Shown one piece after another: positions 4,246-11,048 of a DNA stretch of 16,915 nt. The translations under genes and the position numbers were made by a program. The first letter of the stretch is position 1. Every line of letters begins with the position of its first letter. Under the pieces are notes generated by a model that saw nothing but the letters and a program-made list of their open reading frames with translations, had not been told where the DNA came from and made no database searches. This stretch comes from CAZFOB01 sp964520325 (GTDB taxonomy: Bacteria > Actinomycetota > JAICYB01), in NCBI GenBank assembly GCA_964520325.1, contig CAZFOB010000036.1, positions 1 to 16,915 of the forward strand, in the 5' to 3' direction.

Positions 4246-6384
4246 TTGAAGAATGTTTCGCGCCGCCCAACGAGTAAGACAGGGCGCGACCCGACAACGA
4301 TCGTTCGAGTGCTCCTGCTCGCGATGCTCGTCATCACGCCCGGGGTCTTCGACCTCGGTTCGGTGAAGCCCTTCGATGCGGTGAAGGTGACGACCGTCCT
4401 GTTCTTCGGCTGGCTGGCGTTCGGTGCCTGGACGGCGATGGTCGCCCTTGGACGCCTACGAGCCAGAGGTTTCCTCATGGGCTACCTCGCACTCGGATTC
4501 CTCGGAGCGAATACGATCGCGTGGATCTTCTCAACCACGAAGTGGACGTCGTTGTTCGGTTGGTACGGTCGCTACACCGGCCTGGTCACGATCCTTGTGA
4601 TGGTGCTCGTGTTCATCCTCGTCGCCCACGTGTACAGAGGCCGGGCCGACCGCGCTCACGAGGTCGTCTACGCGATCGCCGCCGGGTCGGCGCTGGTGAC
4701 GCTCTACGTGATCGTCCAGCGACTTGGTATCGATCCCATCAGGTGGTTACAGACCAGCGGCGGGACTCCCGGCCAACCGTATTTCGGGACGATGGGAAAC
4801 GCGAACTTCGCGGGCGGCTACATCGGGCTGACGTTCCCGTGGCTGTACTTCGCGTTCTTGCGCACGCGTGTGGTCCTGATGCGCGTCGGGCTCGTCGCGT
4901 GGGGGACGGTCTCGCTCGCGGCGCTCTACTTCACCTCGGCCCGCAATGGCATGGTGGCGCTGCTGGTCGGTGTGCTCGTGCTCCTCGTGATCCACCGCAA
5001 GCGCGTGCCACTTGTGCTGAAGATCGGCGCGGCAACGGCGACCGTGGCCGCACTCGTGCTGGCAACGATCGTCGTCGTGCATCCCGGCTCCGACAAACCT
5101 CTACGCGTATTCAAGGGGGTCGACGTCCTCAGGTCGAACACGATCCGAGTACGTGCGCACTGGTGGCAGGCGGGACTGAAGATGTTCGTCGCTCGCCCAC
5201 TCACTGGCTGGGGGCCGGATTCTTACGTGACGCACTTCGCACGCTACCTCCCCAGGGAGGCGGCTCCCATCGGTGACACCGAGACCGCCGACAAGCCGCA
5301 CAATGTCTTCGTCGAGCATGCCGCTGAGACCGGCATCCTCGGTCTCGGCGCGTACCTGGCGCTCGTCTTCGTCGCGTTCAAGCGGGGCTTCCGGCGTCTC
5401 CGTGACGGACCGGCGTCGGAGCGCGACCTGGTCGCGACGCTATTGGCGTTGCTCGGTGCGTATCTCGGGCAAGCGTTCTTCTCGATCGACGTTTCGGCGA
5501 TCGCGCTCCTCGGCTGGGTGGTACTCGGCACGATCGCCGCTCTTGCGGATCCGCCTCCCGAAACCAAGGCTGAGCCGGAGGTGAGCCGCCGCGGTTGCAC
5601 CGACAGGCCGCCCTCCGGAAGAGGTTCTTCCGCGAAGGTCCTCGCCGCCTCGGCCGTCATCCTCGGTGTTTTCCTGGCAACCATCAGCACCGCGCCGCTG
5701 AAAGCGGATCACGAAGCGCGAACCGCTCGCCGTATTGCCGAGGCGGACGTGCCCGTCGATGAGTGGCTCCTTCATTTCGAACGATCGATGGCGTGGCAGC
5801 CGTTCGAGCCGCTCTATCGCGGGATGGCGGGCGACTTCCTCGAGAAGGAGGCCGCCGGAACCAAGGACCGGACCGAGAAGCGCCGGTTACTGCTCGAGGC
5901 CGTCTCGTACTTCGAGGAGATGGACGAGCTTCAACCCGGTTATCACTTGTGGAAGTACTCGGTCGGCAAAGCCGTCTCAGCGCTCGCTGCTGCCGGGGGC
6001 GGGTCCTTCGAGGACGCTCAGGACTGGCTCGAGCAGGCCGAAGAGCTTGCACCGTTCGACTGGCGCGTCGCCACTGCGCAAGCCGAGATGTTCAACCAGT
6101 GGGCGGTCTCGATACGCGGGAAGGATGGAGCGGCCGCGCTGCTCTGCCGCGGGCTCGAGCACGCCGAGGAAGCCGTGTTGCTGCGGAAGACGCGTGCAGA
6201 AACCCAGACCGTGCTCGGTAAGACGCTCGCGCGCCTCGGTCATCTCGATGAGGCGGTTGTGCCGCTCGAGCGCGCCGTCGAGCGTAAGGACGGATCGGCG
6301 GCTGCTGAAGAGCTCCTGGCTGAAGTGGAGCGGTTGCAAGGACGGCCGAAGAGTAGGCGCCCGACGGTCGTCGACTGCGGCTGA
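4246..6384 (+). CDS. O-antigen ligase/polymerase-like membrane protein with TPR-like tail
   Basis: The product has 712 residues. About residues 18-435 form a polytopic membrane region of the Wzy_C (O-antigen ligase/polymerase-like) type. Family-like motifs include GTMGNANFAGGYIGLTFPW (181-199), TSARNGMVALLVG (230-242), GWGPDSYVTHF (321-331) and DKPHNVFVEHAAETGILGLG (349-368), the last carrying the conserved His-Asn. Another membrane helix lies at about 464-482. The remaining 230 residues are soluble and helical, with TPR-like stretches such as TVLGKTLARLGHLDEAVVPLERAV (656-679). These proteins ligate or polymerise lipid-linked glycans at the outer membrane-side surface in Gram-negatives; in a monoderm the substrate could be a cell-wall or capsular polysaccharide or a glycosylated surface protein, which is inference. 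The probable start is TTG 4246, with GGAG (4235-4238) 7 bases upstream. It begins 23 bases after dnaB and may be co-transcribed with it. Confidence 0.85.
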   Translation: MKNVSRRPTSKTGRDPTTIVRVLLLAMLVITPGVFDLGSVKPFDAVKVTTVLFFGWLAFGAWTAMVALGRLRARGFLMGYLALGFLGANTIAWIFSTTKWTSLFGWYGRYTGLVTILVMVLVFILVAHVYRGRADRAHEVVYAIAAGSALVTLYVIVQRLGIDPIRWLQTSGGTPGQPYFGTMGNANFAGGYIGLTFPWLYFAFLRTRVVLMRVGLVAWGTVSLAALYFTSARNGMVALLVGVLVLLVIHRKRVPLVLKIGAATATVAALVLATIVVVHPGSDKPLRVFKGVDVLRSNTIRVRAHWWQAGLKMFVARPLTGWGPDSYVTHFARYLPREAAPIGDTETADKPHNVFVEHAAETGILGLGAYLALVFVAFKRGFRRLRDGPASERDLVATLLALLGAYLGQAFFSIDVSAIALLGWVVLGTIAALADPPPETKAEPEVSRRGCTDRPPSGRGSSAKVLAASAVILGVFLATISTAPLKADHEARTARRIAEADVPVDEWLLHFERSMAWQPFEPLYRGMAGDFLEKEAAGTKDRTEKRRLLLEAVSYFEEMDELQPGYHLWKYSVGKAVSALAAAGGGSFEDAQDWLEQAEELAPFDWRVATAQAEMFNQWAVSIRGKDGAAALLCRGLEHAEEAVLLRKTRAETQTVLGKTLARLGHLDEAVVPLERAVERKDGSAAAEELLAEVERLQGRPKSRRPTVVDCG

Positions 6385-6424
6385 GTTTTACTCGCTGCGC
6401 CGACCCAGACATCGAGGCGAGAAT

Positions 6425-6643
6425 GTGGACGTGGGCTTCATCCCGGTCGGCGACCTCATGCGGCAGCTGGTTGTCGCGCTCGGTGCGGCGATGGTGCTCG
6501 GAAGCGTTGCGGTGATCGTCAAGGAGCGCCGCCGTGACGACGACGTCGGACCGAGGCCAAGCATGCGCGTGGTGACGCTGAACATCGTCGTCGGCTTGTT
6601 GCTGAGCGTGTGGGGACTCAGCTCGATCCTGGCTGCTGGGTAG
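6425..6643 (+). CDS. small two-helix membrane protein, unknown function
   Basis: From GTG 6425 the product has 72 residues, with GAGG (6414-6417) 7 bases upstream. An alternative GTG lies at 6431 and ATG at 6458. Two hydrophobic segments are visible: LVVALGAAMVLGSVAVIV (about 15-32) and VVTLNIVVGLLLSVWGLSSI (about 50-69). They are joined by a charged loop, KERRRDDDVGPRP. The gene lies 40 bases after the O-antigen-ligase-like gene on the same strand and could belong to its transcript. It ends 14 bases before the converging methyltransferase stop. I recognise no family. Two clean membrane spans with a positively charged loop make a chance reading frame unlikely. Confidence 0.65.
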   Translation: MDVGFIPVGDLMRQLVVALGAAMVLGSVAVIVKERRRDDDVGPRPSMRVVTLNIVVGLLLSVWGLSSILAAG

Positions 6644-6657
6644 CGCCGGCCGGATCC

Positions 6658-7452
6658 TCAGACTCCGCTCAAGGGGCGCCGGGCGACGAACAGGTGATTC
6701 TGGCTGAACGCTCCCAGCGGGATATGAAGCAGCCGGTCGAGGCCACCCCAGATGGTCGCGACGATCGAGCTGTTTCGCAGGATCGCCGGCATCGAGTTCC
6801 AGAAGTTGCGAGGCAAGAAGGCATAGCGGCGATGCTCGACGAGCTCGAGACCCGCAGCATCGCACATCTGGCGGACATCCTCGTCGGTGTACGTGTTCTC
6901 GTGATGGTGCGAGTGGCGCATGACGGCTGTACGGAGCGCCTCGATCCAACTCCGGCGGTTCGGCAGGTGACAGCAGATGAAGACCCCGCCGGGCCGTAAG
7001 ATGCGGCGGACCTCGCTCAGGCTCTTGACCTCGTCGCCCCCGGTTTCCCGCACGTGCTCGAGCACCCCGATCGACGCAACCGCGTCGATCGAGCTGTCCT
7101 CGAACGGGATGCCGACGGGATCGGATCCACTTCCGACCTTGAACAGGTAGTCGCCGCCGAGATGCTCGCGGAGCGGGAAGTCACGGAAGGCGTAGCCGGT
7201 GACCTTGTGGCCGATGCGCTGCAAGCCGTAGGAGAAGTGTCCACCGCCTGCGCCCCAGTCGAGCACGCTGCTGCCCGCGGGTACGTGGGCGAGGACGGCT
7301 CGGTAGCCGACGACAAACTGCTGTGCACTCACGAGGCTCCTGAATTTGCCGAGCCGACGCGGCGAGTGGCGGGCGTACGAGACCAAGTCACGGACGATCA
7401 ACTGCGGGTCGTTCGTCGGTGTCTGATCCAACCGCCCACGTGCTCGACTCAT
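6658..7452 (-). CDS. class I SAM-dependent methyltransferase
   Basis: The product has 264 residues. Motif I, which binds S-adenosylmethionine, is VLDWGAGGGHFS (63-74). The later motifs include an acidic stretch around FEDSSIDAVASIGVLEHV (117-134) and the post-motif EVRRILRPGGVFICCHLPNR (147-166), typical of the Methyltransf_11/UbiE-like fold. The C-terminal part (about 180-264) is variable and probably defines the substrate, which I cannot name. The start at 7452 (ATG on the minus strand) has GGAGGAAG at 7461-7468 with 8-base spacing. The frame stays open further upstream, but that part would translate the tRNA and is not real. The ribosome binding site begins 7 bases after the tRNA 3' end, so the gene is probably read from the same transcript. 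It converges on the small membrane gene with no visible terminator between. Confidence 0.85.
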   Translation of the reverse strand: MSRARGRLDQTPTNDPQLIVRDLVSYARHSPRRLGKFRSLVSAQQFVVGYRAVLAHVPAGSSVLDWGAGGGHFSYGLQRIGHKVTGYAFRDFPLREHLGGDYLFKVGSGSDPVGIPFEDSSIDAVASIGVLEHVRETGGDEVKSLSEVRRILRPGGVFICCHLPNRRSWIEALRTAVMRHSHHHENTYTDEDVRQMCDAAGLELVEHRRYAFLPRNFWNSMPAILRNSSIVATIWGGLDRLLHIPLGAFSQNHLFVARRPLSGV

Positions 7453-7474
7453 CGTGACGTCTTCCTCCGGTCGG

Positions 7475-7545
7475 AGCGGGTGAGGGGAATCGAACCCCCG
7501 CCTGAAGCTTGGGAAGCTTCCGTTCTGCCATTGAACTACACCCGC
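7475..7545 (-). tRNA. tRNA-Gly (anticodon CCC)
   Basis: The 71-base cloverleaf is complete on the minus strand. The acceptor stem is GCGGGTG/CACCCGC and the D-arm is GTTC-AATGGCA-GAAC. The anticodon arm is GAAGC-TTCCCAA-GCTTC with anticodon CCC (codon GGG). The T-arm is GGGGG-TTCGATT-CCCCT, with one G-U pair. The discriminator base is T, as usual for bacterial glycine tRNAs. CCA is not encoded (CCG follows), so the end must be added by nucleotidyltransferase. It lies 34 bases after the stop of the Fe-S oxidoreductase and just before the methyltransferase, all on the same strand. Confidence 0.97.
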
Positions 7546-7579
7546 GCGCCCAATCAGGTTAGCGCGCCCGAGATCACCC

Positions 7580-9685
7580 TCAGCCGGATGGCTCCGGTGC
7601 CTCCACAGCCTCTTCAACCTTCGCCGTTGCGCTTCCGTTGATCGAACGCAGTAGCAGGTTCGCGACGTCCATCACCTCGACGTGCTCGTATCCGCCGCCC
7701 ATCTGCTTGTCCTTCACGCCGTCGTCGAGCATGACGAGGCAGAACGGACAGCTCGTGCCGACGATATCCGCGTTGGTGTCGAGGGCTTCCTCGATGCGCT
7801 CGATGTTGATGCGCTTGCCCTCGGTCTCTTCCATGAAGAAGCGCGCACCTCCCGCGCCGCAGCAGAACGTGCGCTTGCCACAGCGGTGCATATCCTGTTG
7901 TCGCGCTCCAGTCGCCGTGATGACCCTACGCGGATCGTTGAGCACGTCGTTGTGGCGCACGAGGTAGCACGGGTCGTGATAGGTCACGAGAGCATCGATG
8001 GGGACCGTCGGCTGCAGTTTGCCGTCGGCGACGAGCTCGGCGAGCACCTGTGCGTGGTGCAACACCTTGTAGTTGCCGCCGTAGTCCGGGTACTCATTGC
8101 CCATCGTGTTGAAGCAGTGCGGGCACTGCGTGATGATCTTCTTCACTCCGGCTTGGTTGAACTGTTCCACGTTCTGCTTGGCCATCTCCTGGAAAAGGAA
8201 CTCGTTGCCGATGCGTCGGGCGGGATCACCGTTGCAGGTCTCTTGTGGGCCGAGCACGGCGAACTTCACGCCGGCTGTGTGCAAGAGTGTTGCGACAGCG
8301 CGCGTTGTCTTGATAGCGCGATCGTCGGACGCGCCGGCGCAGCCAACGTAGAAGAGATACTCGACGTCGTCGGGGATGGGTTGTCCGGCTGGGATAACCG
8401 GAACCTTGTCCTCCATGCCTTTCGCCCACTGCATGCGTGCGTCGCCGGCGACGCCCCACGGGTTGCCGGACGACTCGACATTGTTGAGCATCCCTTGTGC
8501 TTCTCGTGGGAAGTTCGACTCCATCATCACCTGGTTGCGACGCATATCCATGATCACGTCGACGTGCTCGATGTCGACCGGACATTCGTACACGCATGCG
8601 CCGCACGTCACGCACGCCCACAGGACGTCCTGCGTGATCACGTCGCCGACGAGCGACTGCTCGCAGGCGACCTTTGCAGCACCGGTCGCGTTCTCCGCGG
8701 TGACCCGGCCGTTGATGACCGGCATCTTCGCCATCGCATGGTCCCGCAGGTTCATGATCAGAAGTTTCGGATTCAGCTCCTTGCCCGTGTTCCATGCGGG
8801 ACACACCGACTGACATCGTCCGCACTCCGTGCACGTGAGCTGGTCCAGCAGGTGCTTCCATTCGAAATCCTCGACGACACCCGCACCGATCTTCGAGTTC
8901 TCGTCCATCGTTTCGATGTCGATGTGCAACGGGCGTAGACGCCCGAGCGCGATGGGATGCCGGGCGAAGGGCACTCCGATCAACGACGTGAAGACGTGCA
9001 AGTGCTTCGAGTTGAGGACGAGGACAAGGAAGCTGAAGAACACCGCGACGTGGAAGACCAAGGCCAGATAGTCCATCGTCTCGAGCGCTCCGTGCGGCAA
9101 CACTCCGGCCATCCAGTTGCCGAGCGGACGTGCGAGGAAGGCGCCATCCGCGTACGGAAGCCGGCCTAGCGAATGCCGGGCGGCGTTCACGACGAGAAGT
9201 GTCGAGATGATCCCGAAGATCATGAACAAGATCAGGTACGCCGGACCCATGTGAGATGCGTAGAAGCGGGATCTGCGCTGCCAGAACTTCGGGTTGTTCT
9301 TCAGTCGCACGATCGCGAAGGCCAAGAGCGACGATCCGACGGCCAGGATGAAGAAATCGAGCACGGCTCCGAACCACGAGTGCGTCCCGATGATCGGAAG
9401 ACGAAAGTCCTTCCAGAAGAATTCGCCGAAGCTTTCGAGAAGCGCCACCTGGATAACGAGGAAGCCCCAGAAGGTGAACGCGTGCGCAAGGCCGGGGCCC
9501 GTCCACTGGAGCAGCTTCTTCTGCCCGACGATCTTGAGAAGGGCGTACTGCGGCTGCATGATGTACTTTCGTCGCTCTGGATTGGCCTGGCCATGCCTTA
9601 CGAGCTGGACGAGGCTCCACGCCCGGGGACCGGCCACGCCACCGGCGATGGCGGCAAGAACGAAGAGGGGTATCGGCCGCAGCAT
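7580..9685 (-). CDS. etfD: EtfD-like membrane Fe-S oxidoreductase (Rv0338c type)
   Basis: The product has 701 residues. The N-terminal region (about 1-235) contains several membrane helices of the nitrate-reductase-gamma/cytochrome-b type, with histidines such as H68, H102, H145 and H212 as possible heme ligands. Next come two 4Fe-4S motifs, CTECGRCQSVCP (285-296) and CVTCGACVYECP (358-369). Two heterodisulfide-reductase-like CCG domains follow. The first has YVGCAGASDD, ETCNGDPARRIGNE (482-495) and CPHCF (521-525). The second has HDPCYLVRHN, FCCGAGGARFFMEE (607-620) and SCPFC. Established knowledge: the M. tuberculosis homologue takes electrons from electron-transfer flavoprotein during fatty-acid beta-oxidation and passes them to the respiratory chain. 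This role is inferred here; no etfA or etfB is in the window. ATG 9685 follows AGAGGAGA by about 6 bases. The final 18 residues are acidic and variable. Confidence 0.88.
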   Translation of the reverse strand: MLRPIPLFVLAAIAGGVAGPRAWSLVQLVRHGQANPERRKYIMQPQYALLKIVGQKKLLQWTGPGLAHAFTFWGFLVIQVALLESFGEFFWKDFRLPIIGTHSWFGAVLDFFILAVGSSLLAFAIVRLKNNPKFWQRRSRFYASHMGPAYLILFMIFGIISTLLVVNAARHSLGRLPYADGAFLARPLGNWMAGVLPHGALETMDYLALVFHVAVFFSFLVLVLNSKHLHVFTSLIGVPFARHPIALGRLRPLHIDIETMDENSKIGAGVVEDFEWKHLLDQLTCTECGRCQSVCPAWNTGKELNPKLLIMNLRDHAMAKMPVINGRVTAENATGAAKVACEQSLVGDVITQDVLWACVTCGACVYECPVDIEHVDVIMDMRRNQVMMESNFPREAQGMLNNVESSGNPWGVAGDARMQWAKGMEDKVPVIPAGQPIPDDVEYLFYVGCAGASDDRAIKTTRAVATLLHTAGVKFAVLGPQETCNGDPARRIGNEFLFQEMAKQNVEQFNQAGVKKIITQCPHCFNTMGNEYPDYGGNYKVLHHAQVLAELVADGKLQPTVPIDALVTYHDPCYLVRHNDVLNDPRRVITATGARQQDMHRCGKRTFCCGAGGARFFMEETEGKRINIERIEEALDTNADIVGTSCPFCLVMLDDGVKDKQMGGGYEHVEVMDVANLLLRSINGSATAKVEEAVEAPEPSG

Positions 9686-9728
9686 GCTGTTCTCCTCTGG
9701 CCTTGGCGCTTTCTGGTCTGGAGCCGGA

Positions 9729-9756
9729 TTAGGGTATCGCTCGCGGCCGGTAAAGT
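9729..9756 (+). promoter_or_regulatory. candidate promoter for a leaderless transcript
   Basis: TAAAGT at 9751-9756 fits the actinobacterial -10 pattern TANNNT and ends 6 bases before ATG 9763, where transcription would be expected to start. TTAGGG at 9729-9734, 16 bases upstream, is a weak -35. No ribosome binding site precedes the ATG. The divergent gene's start lies only 77 bases away. Confidence 0.45.
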
Positions 9757-9762
9757 GCCTGC

Positions 9763-10458
9763 ATGGGGGCAGGCAGGCCGCGACGCAACGATCGCGGCCT
9801 GGTCATGCCGCCTGGACGCCGGACCATCCCGCGGGCGTCCGCACCGAAGAAGAAGTTGCGCGACCCATCGGTGCACACCGATCTCGATCTGCCCCCCGTC
9901 CTAGCGAAGGCGGCCGGCGAGCTCGTCGTGCTTGCGAGCCGGATCCTGGCGTGCCAGGCCTGCGAACGGGCGAGTGCGCAACGGTGCTACGGAACCGGAT
10001 ACCCACGCGCGCCGGTGATGCTTGTCGGCGAACACCCGTCACAGGCGGATCTCGATGCGAGCAGTTCGTTCATCGGTGAGGCGGAGGCCCTGGACAAGGC
10101 TTTCGATGCTCTTGGGATCCCGTTGTCCTGGGTCTACGGCGCAACGGCAGTGCGTTGTGGAAGTGCTCCGGCCACATCGATAGAGCTCGCCGCGTGCTCG
10201 ACCCACCTGCTCGTCGAGATCGAGGCTGTCGAGCCGAGAGTGATCGTGGCCTTCGGCCCCCGGGCCGTCGAGGCGATGCGTTTCCTGCACGGCCGCTGCG
10301 GGCTTGTTGTCCCAGATGAGGTCCCTCAGGGGACGCCGGTGGCGCTGCGGCCCGGCCTGCATCTTGTCGCGACCGAGCCCGTGCCGGAGGGGGTAACTCA
10401 GAAAGACGCCAAGCGTCGTCTGTGGCGCGACCTCCAGCGAGTTGCGGAGTTGCTGTGA
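9763..10458 (+). CDS. diverged uracil-DNA-glycosylase-superfamily protein
   Basis: The product has 231 residues from ATG 9763. Residues about 55-225 resemble the Fe-S type (family 4/5) uracil-DNA glycosylases. Four cysteines sit where the cluster ligands are expected: CQAC (64, 67), C132 in AVRCGSAP and C145 in ELAAC. The core shows VMLVGEHPSQADLD (85-98) and SFIGEAEALD (102-111), matching GEAPG...FVGxAG in relaxed form. Key catalytic positions look altered. The family-4 segment around VYITNVVKCRPP is here VYGATAVRCGSA, lacking the Asn, and the HPS motif near the end is replaced by ATEPVPEG. It may therefore have lost uracil excision, changed specificity, or become structural. The first 40 residues are basic and unconserved-looking. 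No ribosome binding site precedes the ATG, consistent with leaderless translation. The stop overlaps the next start. Confidence 0.7.
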   Translation: MGAGRPRRNDRGLVMPPGRRTIPRASAPKKKLRDPSVHTDLDLPPVLAKAAGELVVLASRILACQACERASAQRCYGTGYPRAPVMLVGEHPSQADLDASSSFIGEAEALDKAFDALGIPLSWVYGATAVRCGSAPATSIELAACSTHLLVEIEAVEPRVIVAFGPRAVEAMRFLHGRCGLVVPDEVPQGTPVALRPGLHLVATEPVPEGVTQKDAKRRLWRDLQRVAELL

Positions 10459-10961
10459 AAGCGCGAGCGCTGAGGATGTTCGTCGCCGCTTGCGCCGCCG
10501 CTTCCTGCGGCGGGGGACCCGTTCCACCCTCCTCGCCGGCGCCAGGTCCGATCGGCTCCCCGCAGAGCATCGAGAAACGCGTGGTCGTCGGTTTCTCGGA
10601 TCACCTGGTCACCTCGGAGGTGGCCGACGAGCCAGCCGAGCAGGCGATCGGCCTGATGAATCGAACATCGCTCGACCAGGATGCCGGGATGCTCTTCCTG
10701 TTCGAACGCCGCCAGTCGCACGGCTTCTACATGAAGAACACGCTCATCCCGCTTTCGATCGCGTACATGCGAGGCGTTGGACGAGGGCGTTACGAGGTCG
10801 TCGCGATCCTCGATATGACCCCGTGCCCGCCGCAGACCGTCACCTGCCCGACCTACCCCCCGGGCGCCGCCTACGACTCAGCGCTCGAGGTCAACAGAGG
10901 GTGGTTTTCGGACAACGATGTGAACGTAGGCGACATCGCAACCATTGATAGCAGCCTCTGA
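10455..10961 (+). CDS. DUF192 family lipoprotein
   Basis: The product has 168 residues. The DUF192 (PF02643) domain spans about 42-163. It shows EVADEPAEQAIGLMNRTSL, DAGMLFLFERRQSHGFYMKNTLIPLSIAYM (77-106), MTPC and ALEVNRGWFSDNDVNVGD (143-160). A short N-terminal hydrophobic stretch ends in AAASC (C18), resembling a lipobox with a less usual Ala at -3, followed by a Gly/Pro/Ser-rich linker. This suggests export and membrane anchoring. The family function is not settled. GTG 10455 overlaps the preceding stop in the sequence GTGA and has GCGGAG (10444-10449) 5 bases upstream, so it is translationally coupled to the glycosylase-like gene. Starting further upstream would add residues without family support and spoil the signal sequence. 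Confidence 0.85.
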   Translation: MKARALRMFVAACAAASCGGGPVPPSSPAPGPIGSPQSIEKRVVVGFSDHLVTSEVADEPAEQAIGLMNRTSLDQDAGMLFLFERRQSHGFYMKNTLIPLSIAYMRGVGRGRYEVVAILDMTPCPPQTVTCPTYPPGAAYDSALEVNRGWFSDNDVNVGDIATIDSSL

Positions 10962-10981
10962 CCTGCTCGTTTAGAGCCGGA

Positions 10982-11002
10982 CTTGACAACATAGCACTCA
11001 AC
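10982..11002. promoter_or_regulatory. HAIR element, HspR operator
   Basis: CTTGACA (10982-10988), seven bases, then ACTCAAC (10996-11002) matches the HspR consensus CTTGAGT-N7-ACTCAAG at 11 of 14 positions with the exact spacing. It covers the -35 element of the dnaK promoter, so bound HspR should block transcription. hspR itself is the fourth gene of this operon. Confidence 0.78.
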
Positions 11003-11012
11003 TTCTTAGAGT
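10983..11012 (+). promoter_or_regulatory. dnaK operon promoter
   Basis: A perfect TTGACA (10983-10988) and TAGAGT (11007-11012) are 18 bases apart. Transcription would begin near 11019, leaving about 30 bases before the dnaK start. Both heat-shock operators lie across it. Confidence 0.7.
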
Positions 11013-11017
11013 GTGAG
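10991..11017. promoter_or_regulatory. CIRCE-like element, possible HrcA operator
   Basis: ATAGCACTC (10991-10999), nine bases, then GAGTGTGAG (11009-11017) resembles the CIRCE consensus TTAGCACTC-N9-GAGTGCTAA. The left arm matches 8 of 9 positions and the right arm 6 of 9, with exact spacing. The inner CACTC/GAGTG pair is perfect. It shares bases 10991-11002 with the HAIR element and covers the -10. The weaker right arm leaves doubt. Confidence 0.5.
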
Positions 11018-11048
11018 TCAATCCGATTCTGAAACGGGAGGTTTCCCA

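Noticed and set aside
6644..6700. Bidirectional terminator between the converging genes
   Set aside because: Only short GGCGCC-type complementarities with a long loop and no T-run; too weak to call.
7453..7617. N-terminal extension of the methyltransferase
   Set aside because: It would translate the tRNA-Gly gene. The ATG at 7452 has an excellent ribosome binding site and begins just before the conserved domain.
7682..8938. 418-codon plus-strand frame
   Set aside because: Mirror frame of the Fe-S oxidoreductase, with His/Val/Asp-rich composition typical of antisense translation.
8226..9620. 464-codon minus-strand frame
   Set aside because: Overlaps the oxidoreductase in a different frame of the same strand; Arg-rich and without domain motifs.
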